Source: Deltaproteobacteria bacterium
GTDB lineage: Bacteria; JAUYMQ01
Assembly (NCBI GenBank): GCA_030698575.1
Contig: JAUYMQ010000219.1
Coordinates: 1 to 12,648, forward strand
DNA: 12,648 nt
Reading direction: 5' to 3'
Each line of letters opens with the position of its first letter. Position 1 is the first letter of the stretch. The position numbers and the translations under genes are program-made. The notes below the pieces were generated by a model. That model did no database searches, was not told where the DNA came from, and worked only from the letters and a program-made list of their open reading frames with translations. This document shows positions 7,884 to 12,648 of the stretch, one piece after another.

Positions 7884-9089
7884 ATGACGCCAATCTTCCC
7901 CCTTCGGATACCTCAGTCTATGCGCGCCTTGTTCCTGATCCTGGCCATTGTCGCACTGCTCTCTCTACTGCCCGCCTGCGGCGAGAAACCTCCCGGGGGC
8001 GCCGAGTCGCCCGCCGCGAGCGCCGAATCCCAGAAGAGCCCCGAAGATCAGGCCTTCGAATCCGTCGTGAACGGATTCGAGACGGGGAATTTTGCGGGCG
8101 CGATCCGGGCAGCGCAGGATTTCTCGGACCGCTATCCCGAGAGCCCCCGCCTTCCGCAGGTGCTCTACCTTTCCGGACGCGCGTCCATAAGCCGGGGCGA
8201 GTTCGAAGCGGGTGAAGCCACGCTTCAGACAATGCTCGACCGGTTTCCGGACAACGAGAACGCGGCCTTCGCCGGCTTCTACCGCGCGCAGGCGATCTAC
8301 CTGAAGACGCACGCCCCGGTGAAGGAGTACAAGCTCGAGCGAGAGGCCGCCATGCCGGGTTATGAGCAAGCCCTCGCGGCCTTCGAGGAAGTGGGGGAAA
8401 AGCACAAGGGAGACGCCGAGGTCGCGGCACGTTCCCGGCTCATGGCGGCCCAGATCCTTTACGACATGGGGCGTCGGGAGGAGTCGCTCAAGGAGTTTCA
8501 GGCATACCAGGACGAGCAGCCGGAAGGCGACTACGCTGACCAGGCGCTCTTTCAGATCGGCTGCCTTCTCATGGATCTCGAGCGCTACGAGGAGGCGACC
8601 AAGATATTCGATCGGCTGACCCGCGAGTATCCCGGGAACCCGAACTCCGGTGCGGCCATCGATCGTATTCGCGAGATGACCCTCATCGGACGTCCAATGC
8701 CGCCCCTCGATAATGCAAACTGGGTCACGAAGGCCAAGAAACAGGACACCAGCGGAAAGGTCGTTCTCATCGTCTTTTTCAATACCTGGTGCCCGCACTG
8801 CCAGCACGAGGTGCCGCGCCTCGAGAAGGTCTATCGCGACCTGAAAGACCGGGGTCTCGTCGTGCTCGCGCTCACAAGCCATTCGAAGGAGCAGACCGAC
8901 GAAACGGTCAGAGGGTTCGCTTCGAAGCACGGCCTCACGTTTCCCATCGGGGTCGAGCCGGGAAAGACGGCCGACGCCTACGCAGTCGGACGGATACCCG
9001 CTGCGGCCATCATCGACCGCGCTGGGGTCGTGCGGTGGCGGAACGCAGGCGATCTGGTAAACGAATCGCTCGTGGAGAGGTTCCTCTGA
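7884..9089 (+). CDS. Lipoprotein with TPR-like repeats and a TlpA/ResA-like thioredoxin domain
   Basis: This is an envelope thiol-disulfide protein. With the first ATG (7884) it has 401 residues; the ATG at 7920 would give a compact 19-residue lipoprotein signal and may be the true start, as neither has a clear Shine-Dalgarno. The signal ends in the lipobox LLPAC (Cys 32 from 7884). Gly after Cys favours the outer membrane by the E. coli rule. Residues about 55-265 are helical TPR-like repeats of the tol-pal/YbgF kind (FSDRYPESPRLPQVLYLSGRA, then IFDRLTREYPGNP). Residues about 285-400 are a thioredoxin fold with the redox motif WCPHC (Cys 303, Cys 306), TSHSKEQ after the next strand, and the cis-proline Pro 372 in GRIPAAAIID. 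TlpA/ResA-like proteins reduce disulfides in exported proteins, for example in cytochrome c maturation; the actual partner is unknown. No cytochrome gene is seen. It heads a group of envelope genes. Confidence 0.87.
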   Translation: MTPIFPLRIPQSMRALFLILAIVALLSLLPACGEKPPGGAESPAASAESQKSPEDQAFESVVNGFETGNFAGAIRAAQDFSDRYPESPRLPQVLYLSGRASISRGEFEAGEATLQTMLDRFPDNENAAFAGFYRAQAIYLKTHAPVKEYKLEREAAMPGYEQALAAFEEVGEKHKGDAEVAARSRLMAAQILYDMGRREESLKEFQAYQDEQPEGDYADQALFQIGCLLMDLERYEEATKIFDRLTREYPGNPNSGAAIDRIREMTLIGRPMPPLDNANWVTKAKKQDTSGKVVLIVFFNTWCPHCQHEVPRLEKVYRDLKDRGLVVLALTSHSKEQTDETVRGFASKHGLTFPIGVEPGKTADAYAVGRIPAAAIIDRAGVVRWRNAGDLVNESLVERFL

Positions 9090-9156
9090 CCTCCGGCCGG
9101 ATGGGCAATTCGGGCGGCGCATTCCGCTACAGGGGACCCGTGATCACAGGAGAGAG

Positions 9157-9879
9157 ATGATGAGAGCTTGGGGCGAAGCCCGTCGCGGCCTTCCAGCGCT
9201 TCTCCTTGCACTGGCCATCGCGGGGATCGGTATGCCTGGCGCCGCACAGGGCGAGATCTTCAAGTGGATCGACGACAAGGAGGTGGCTCACTACACCTCC
9301 AACCGCGCCAGCATCCCGATCAAGTACCAGGATACCGTCAAGCTCGTGGAAACACGGGCTGACCCCGGCCTCTACCGGACCCTCGATATTGCGCTGCCGG
9401 AAGGCCCCGTCCCCGGCTTCGAGGAAGAGCCCCTGGCGCCCGAAGGCGACGCGCCGCGAAGGACGGGCGGCACGGACGTGGTCGGCGACATCCTTCAGGG
9501 AGAGGCTGCGGGGGCGCCCGCCGCAAGCGCCGCCCGGCAGGCGGCCCCTCGCCCGGCAATCCGGCGCACGGCACGCCTCGGGTTGCGCGAGTACGTCGGG
9601 AAGGGAGAGGCCTGGTGGCAGGCCCAGTTCGCCCAGGCGAACGCGCTCGTGAGCAAGCAGCAGCAAATCGTTGACGCCCACCGCAACCAGCTCAGGAAGA
9701 TCATCAAGTCGCACTCGAGCGGCAACGAGGTGCTCCCCCTCGAGGACAACCCGGATTTTCAGAAGCTCTCCCGGATCCTCCCGCGTGAGGAGAGTCGGCT
9801 GAATCAGCACAAGCGCGACCTTCGCAGGCTCGATGCGCGCGCCACGGAGTTGCGCGTCCCGGAATCCTGGAGAGAATGA
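9157..9879 (+). CDS. Exported DUF4124 protein with C-terminal coiled coil
   Basis: Two consecutive ATGs (9157 and 9160) follow AGGAGAG; either may be used. The product has 240 residues. The signal peptide covers about 1-32 (basic start, Leu/Ala core, cleavage near AQG). DUF4124 follows at about 33-60 (EIFKWIDDKEVAHYTS), where the sequence has the aromatic-Asp core but lacks the usual Gly after Asp. An Ala/Pro/Gly-rich linker runs from about 83 to 140. The C-terminal third (about 148-232) is charged and helical, starting with GEAWWQAQF and ending in VPESW. This is the common layout of DUF4124 proteins that carry a 'YWR' helix pair. The role is unknown; it is probably periplasmic. It lies 67 bp after the TlpA-like lipoprotein gene and is probably in the same transcript. 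The DUF4124 gene at 5529-6131 shares only the domain, not the C-terminal part. Confidence 0.85.
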   Translation: MMRAWGEARRGLPALLLALAIAGIGMPGAAQGEIFKWIDDKEVAHYTSNRASIPIKYQDTVKLVETRADPGLYRTLDIALPEGPVPGFEEEPLAPEGDAPRRTGGTDVVGDILQGEAAGAPAASAARQAAPRPAIRRTARLGLREYVGKGEAWWQAQFAQANALVSKQQQIVDAHRNQLRKIIKSHSSGNEVLPLEDNPDFQKLSRILPREESRLNQHKRDLRRLDARATELRVPESWRE

Positions 9880-9909
9880 CCCCGCCGGAGGGCAGGGCCC
9901 CAAGAACAT

Positions 9910-9966
9910 GGGCCCAGAGGATATAGGCCGGAAGAGATGGGCCCGAGGATCTGGGCCCGAGGATCT
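9910..9966 (+). repeat. Short tandem repeat carrying duplicated Shine-Dalgarno sequences
   Basis: GGGCCCGAGGATCT occurs twice head to tail (9939-9952 and 9953-9966). A degenerate copy, GGGCCCAGAGGATAT, lies at 9910-9924. Each unit has a GAGGAT ribosome-binding-like core, and the last one is correctly spaced for the ATG at 9970. The 14-nt period is not a multiple of three, so the repeat is unlikely to be coding. Confidence 0.75.
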
Positions 9967-9969
9967 GGA

Positions 9970-10257
9970 ATGGATCGACTCATCGACATCACGGACTACC
10001 TGACGGGCAGCCAGCTGGTCGAGGACCTCTCCAATCCCTGGGTCCAGGGAGCAGTGCTCGCGATCATCGTCATCACGATTCTGAAGCGGTGGCGCGCGCT
10101 GTTCACGTTCATTGTCATGACCCTCGTCGTCGTCACCATCGTCCGCGTGGGATTCGGCGGCGGGAGCACCGGGGTCATCGAGCAGGCCCCCGTTTTCCTC
10201 GCGGGGCTCGGGTTGAGCATCCTGGTCGCCGTCTACCTCTTCTACGTGCGCCGCTAG
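9970..10257 (+). CDS. Small multi-spanning membrane protein, unknown
   Basis: The ATG at 9970 is preferred over the ATG at 9937, because GAGG lies 7 nt upstream and the earlier start would translate the tandem repeat. The product has 95 residues. A soluble amphipathic start (about 1-24) is followed by a hydrophobic stretch at about 26-38, a basic loop (KRWR, 39-42), a long helix at about 44-61, a Gly-rich turn (GFGGGSTG) and a last helix at about 73-92 ending in Arg-Arg. Two to three membrane spans are expected, with the basic loop and the C-terminus cytoplasmic by the positive-inside rule. I do not recognise the family. It follows the DUF4124 gene by 90 bp on the same strand and may belong to the same envelope unit. 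Confidence 0.72.
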   Translation: MDRLIDITDYLTGSQLVEDLSNPWVQGAVLAIIVITILKRWRALFTFIVMTLVVVTIVRVGFGGGSTGVIEQAPVFLAGLGLSILVAVYLFYVRR

Positions 10258-10379
10258 GCGCCGGCGCGTGACGTCCCCCTCGATATTGTAGATAGCTGAC
10301 GACCCCGGGAATCCCGTCTCCGCTGCGCCACCATTCTTTGCCTCGACACTCGCCGCCCCAGACCGCTCGCGCAGACCAC

Positions 10380-10397
10380 GGGAGGAACTGTTTCTTG
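10380..10397 (+). promoter_or_regulatory. Shine-Dalgarno that sets a TTG start
   Basis: GGGAGGA (10380-10386) is followed after 8 nt by TTG (10395-10397). This is the strongest ribosome-binding site near the 5' end of the metallopeptidase frame and decides the start used below. Confidence 0.65.
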
Positions 10398-10823
10398 AAC
10401 TGGGACAGGTTCAGCGAGGAAGAGAGGGAGATTCTTGAACGGCTCGATCACCACGCCCGGCTGCTGGCTGGCAGGTTCGGGTTGCCACTCGCCCATCTCA
10501 CCAGGGAAAGCGGCCGGGTCAAGCGCCGGTACGGCAGCTGTGACGTGAATGGCGTGATCCGGCTCCGGCTTCATGACCGGCGGAACGGGGCATTCCTGAA
10601 GTACTCGTCGCTCATCGCCACCCTCTGTCACGAACTCGCTCACCTGAAGCATCTCAACCACGGAATACGCTTCCGCGCGCTCTACATGCAGATCCTCGAG
10701 TACGCTCGCGCCGCCGGGATCTACCGCCCGCGGGCCGTCATCTCCCCGGGGAAGGACGACCCCGGGAGAGAGGCCCGGGAAGCGACGCCCGGGGGGAGTC
10801 CCCCGGCGGCCGCTCGGCGCTGA
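10395..10823 (+). CDS. YgjP/DUF45-type zinc metallopeptidase-like protein
   Basis: With the TTG start at 10395 the product has 142 residues; a TTG at 10338 in the same frame would add 19 residues of no clear pattern and lacks a good ribosome-binding site. The active-site motif is CHELAHLKHLNH: His 79, Glu 80 and His 83 form HExxH, and His 89 is a probable third zinc ligand. Upstream, RRYGSCDVNGVIRLRL (from about 44) matches the conserved 'WGSC...G.I.LN' strand of the YgjP-like family, here with Tyr in place of Trp. At 142 residues it is shorter than typical YgjP proteins (well over 200 residues) and covers mainly the catalytic part. The last 25 residues are low-complexity Pro/Gly/Ala/Arg. No signal peptide is seen, so it is expected to be cytoplasmic. 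YgjP-like proteins are predicted metal-dependent proteases; their substrates are not well known. It precedes the F420 operon but shares no obvious function with it. Confidence 0.82.
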   Translation: MNWDRFSEEEREILERLDHHARLLAGRFGLPLAHLTRESGRVKRRYGSCDVNGVIRLRLHDRRNGAFLKYSSLIATLCHELAHLKHLNHGIRFRALYMQILEYARAAGIYRPRAVISPGKDDPGREAREATPGGSPPAAARR

Positions 10824-10872
10824 ACCCTCCGAGGAGCCAGCCGACGCCACGTTCGCGAGAAATCCAGCCGCG

Positions 10873-10902
10873 TTGATCCACCCCCCGCGCCCCGCCTATA
10901 CT
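10873..10902 (+). promoter_or_regulatory. Sigma70-like promoter for the cof operon
   Basis: TTGATC (10873-10878), an 18-nt C-rich spacer and TATACT (10897-10902) lie in the gap between the metallopeptidase gene and cofD. Transcription would start near 10909, about 100 nt before the cofD ATG. No terminator was seen after the preceding gene, so read-through may add to this. Confidence 0.6.
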
Positions 10903-11010
10903 CGCGCTCGGAAAGCCGCCGCCTCTGCCGGGCCGGCGAGTGCGGCGAACCACATCCCTCTGCCGTTCCGGGCCGGCCCGCCGAGCGGGGAGTCGACGCG
11001 CGTGAAGACA

Positions 11011-11940
11011 ATGAAGCTCGCGGTCCTCGCCGGAGGTGTGGGGGCGGCCCGTTTTCTGAGGGGACTCTCGGGCGTGACCGACCCGCAAAGCCTCACCGCC
11101 ATCGTCAATACTGCGGATGATTTCCTCCATTTCGGCCTCCACATATCGCCCGACATCGACACCGTCTGTTACACGCTCGCCGGAATCGTGGACGAGGCAA
11201 GAGGCTGGGGCGTGGGTGGAGACGGAACGGCATGCCTCGAGATGCTCAGCCGCCTCGGCGAGGAGACATGGTTTCAACTGGGCGACCGTGACCTGGCGTT
11301 GCATCTGACCCGCACGCGCCGGCTCGGCGAGGGAGCGCCACTCTCGGCGGTCACGGAGGAGATCCGGTCCGCCCTCGGCGTTCCCGTCGCCATCCTTCCC
11401 GTCACGGATGATCCCGTCGCCACCGAAATCGAAACGCCCGAGGGCACCCTTCCCTTCCAGGAATACTTCGTGCGCCGCGCGTGCCGTGACAAGGTCCTCG
11501 GTGTCAGCTTTCGCGGCGCCGAGCAGGCGCGCCCGGCCCCCGGGGTGCGGGAAGCCCTCGCCTCGGCCGCCGGCATCGTTATCTCCCCTTCGAACCCGGT
11601 TGTGAGCATCGCGCCAATCCTGGCGGTACCGGGGCTGCTTGACGCCATCGCCGAGAGCGGGGCGCCCGTCGTGGCCATCTCGCCCATCATTGGCGGAAGG
11701 ACCGTGAAGGGGCCGGCGGCGAACATGCTCCGCGATCTCGGACACGAGGCGAGCGCCCTGGGGGTGGCGCGGCTCTACGAAAAGCTGGCGACCACCTTCG
11801 TGCTCGACACGGTCGACGCGCCGCTCGCGCCGGCAATCGAGTCGCTCGGCATGAGGGTCCTCGTGTGCGACACGCTCATGGCCGACGCCGAACGGGCAAG
11901 GCGCCTGGCCACGGCGGTCGTCGGGCTCATCCGGCCATGA
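11011..11940 (+). CDS. cofD: CofD, phospho-3-carbon-acid transferase of F420 biosynthesis
   Basis: CofD transfers the phospho-lactyl or phosphoenolpyruvyl group from its GDP- or GPP-activated form to Fo (7,8-didemethyl-8-hydroxy-5-deazariboflavin), giving F420-0 or dehydro-F420-0, in the cytoplasm. The 309 residues show the family pattern throughout: LAGGVGAARFLRGL at the N-terminus (nucleotide-binding loop), NTADDF at 33-38, HISPDIDTVCYTLAG at 44-58, QLGDRDLALHL, LPVTDDPV, SPSNPVVSIAPIL and SPIIGG. The ATG at 11011 gives the usual start MKLAVLAGG. A GTG at 11002 (three residues longer, with GGGGAG 9 nt upstream) is equally possible. The stop overlaps the cofC start (ATGA), so the two are translationally coupled. 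Family assignment is secure; the acyl group used is not decided by what I can read. Confidence 0.95.
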   Translation: MKLAVLAGGVGAARFLRGLSGVTDPQSLTAIVNTADDFLHFGLHISPDIDTVCYTLAGIVDEARGWGVGGDGTACLEMLSRLGEETWFQLGDRDLALHLTRTRRLGEGAPLSAVTEEIRSALGVPVAILPVTDDPVATEIETPEGTLPFQEYFVRRACRDKVLGVSFRGAEQARPAPGVREALASAAGIVISPSNPVVSIAPILAVPGLLDAIAESGAPVVAISPIIGGRTVKGPAANMLRDLGHEASALGVARLYEKLATTFVLDTVDAPLAPAIESLGMRVLVCDTLMADAERARRLATAVVGLIRP

Positions 11941-12599
11941 AGCGCCCGCCCGTGCACGTCCTGATCCCCGTGAAGACCCCCCAACGCGCCAAGGGGCGCC
12001 TGGCCGAGCTACTTTCCCCGGCGGCACGCGGGGAGCTGGCGCGCGCGATGCTCCGCGACGTTCTGCGCGCGGCGAAGGCGGCCCGCGGCGTCCCGGAAGT
12101 GTGGGTGGTGAGTCACGACCGGTCGGTGCTGGCGGAAGCAGCCGGATGGGGAGCCCGATGCCTCGAAGAGAAGACCGATATGGGCCTCAATCCGGCGCTG
12201 CGGTTCGCCACGCGCATGGTCAGGGAAGCGGGAGCGCCCGCCCTGCTCATCCTGCCGTCCGACATCCCGCTTGTCCGACCCGGGGATATCGAGCGCCTGC
12301 TCACCTCCCTCAACCGGCGACCAGCCGATGGCCGGCTGGTTGTCGGAGTTCCCTCCAAGGAGGGAACCGGGACCAACGCGCTGCTCCGCGTGCCGCCGGA
12401 CGTCATACCGCCGAGCTTCGGAAAGCAGAGTTTCGAGCGGCACGAGCGCCAGGCCGCCCGCCGCAACACGCCCTTCCGCAAGCGGCGAATCGCCCGCATC
12501 GCCCTCGACGTCGACACGCCTCGGGATCTGCTTTCGCTCCTGTCCCTCGAGCGGAGGGGCCACACGGCCCGCGTTCTCGGCCAGCTGGGGCTTATCTAG
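11937..12599 (+). CDS. cofC: CofC/FbiD, guanylyltransferase of F420 biosynthesis
   Basis: CofC activates a phosphorylated 3-carbon acid with GTP (2-phospho-L-lactate in archaea, phosphoenolpyruvate in mycobacteria, 3-phospho-D-glycerate in Paraburkholderia rhizoxinica) and hands the product to CofD. The ATG at 11937 overlaps the cofD stop by 4 nt. The product has 220 residues and a GT-A-like nucleotidyltransferase fold. Visible motifs are IPVKTPQRAKGRL (10-22), MGLNPAL (82-88), LPSDIPLV (106-113, metal-binding Asp), PSKEGTGTNALL (139-150) and FGKQSFERH (161-169). All are typical of the family. Which substrate is used cannot be told from these motifs. An in-frame ATG further upstream (11865) lies inside cofD and is not expected to be used. 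Confidence 0.94.
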   Translation: MKRPPVHVLIPVKTPQRAKGRLAELLSPAARGELARAMLRDVLRAAKAARGVPEVWVVSHDRSVLAEAAGWGARCLEEKTDMGLNPALRFATRMVREAGAPALLILPSDIPLVRPGDIERLLTSLNRRPADGRLVVGVPSKEGTGTNALLRVPPDVIPPSFGKQSFERHERQAARRNTPFRKRRIARIALDVDTPRDLLSLLSLERRGHTARVLGQLGLI

Positions 12600-12600
12600 C

Positions 12601-12648
12601 ATGAAAGAACTGCGTGTCTTCGCCGTGACCGGCGTCCCCCCCATCCTG
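12601..12648 (+). CDS. cofE: CofE, coenzyme F420:L-glutamate ligase, N-terminus only
   Basis: The ATG at 12601 follows the cofC stop by 1 nt, with GGGG about 10 nt upstream, and the frame runs open to the right edge. Only 16 residues are visible, MKELRVFAVTGVPPIL. They resemble the CofE start, where a short strand precedes a 'G(I/L)PE(I/V)' turn. CofE adds glutamates to F420-0 using GTP. The call rests mainly on position after cofD and cofC; the sequence agrees but is too short to prove it. Whether a nitroreductase-like domain is fused at the C-terminus, as in actinobacterial FbiB, cannot be seen. Confidence 0.72.
   Translation, partial: MKELRVFAVTGVPPIL

Noticed and set aside
7965-9122. 385-codon open frame on the - strand
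   Set aside because: It lies antisense to the TlpA-like lipoprotein, which has clear motifs. Long antisense frames are expected in GC-rich genes and this one shows no domain or signal.
10740-10805. Cluster of CCCGGG-type palindromes
   Set aside because: These fall in the low-complexity 3' end of the metallopeptidase gene, are not followed by a U-tract and are expected from GC-rich composition.
10738-12027. 429-codon open frame on the - strand
   Set aside because: It is antisense to cofD and the ends of its neighbours; the product is low-complexity Arg/Gly/Asp-rich, typical of a shadow frame.

Overview
This is a GC-rich, gene-dense bacterial chromosomal stretch. It has short gaps, two lipoprotein signal peptides, several Sec signal peptides, two DUF4124 proteins and F420 biosynthesis genes. 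Together these suggest a Gram-negative bacterium outside the Actinobacteria, for example a deltaproteobacterial-type lineage or an uncultured relative (Binatota or Tectomicrobia are possibilities). That placement is inference from gene content only. I saw no rRNA, tRNA, insertion sequence, phage gene or CRISPR array.

Left block, + strand (1-4921): the 3' part of a hybrid PAS/histidine kinase/receiver gene that is open at the left edge. It is followed by an exported TPR-repeat protein with a C-terminal hydrophobic helix. Overlapping that gene through a GTGA junction is a small lipoprotein of unknown function. A strong hairpin with U-tracts on both sides (4868-4921) ends this block and also serves the convergent gene beyond it.

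Middle block, - strand (4953-7613): from right to left, threonine synthase (thrC), an exported DUF4124 protein with its own hairpin terminator, and a 92-residue exported protein. A divergent promoter region (about 7730-7820) separates thrC from the right-hand block, with two back-to-back sigma70-like promoters.

Right block, + strand (7884-12648): a lipoprotein carrying TPR-like repeats and a TlpA-like thioredoxin domain (WCPHC), a second DUF4124 protein with a C-terminal coiled coil, a small multi-spanning membrane protein whose ribosome-binding site lies in a short tandem repeat, and a YgjP/DUF45-type metallopeptidase. Then come cofD, cofC and the first codons of cofE, apparently an F420 biosynthesis operon with its own promoter. 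CofC activates a phosphorylated 3-carbon acid with GTP, CofD transfers it to the deazaflavin Fo, and CofE adds glutamates.

Most of the window is ordinary housekeeping and cell-envelope content. The points most worth a second look are the F420 operon in a probable Gram-negative, the TPR-thioredoxin lipoprotein with its envelope neighbours, the duplicated Shine-Dalgarno repeat, and the promoter whose spacer is a perfect hairpin. I did not find a clearly new multi-gene system.
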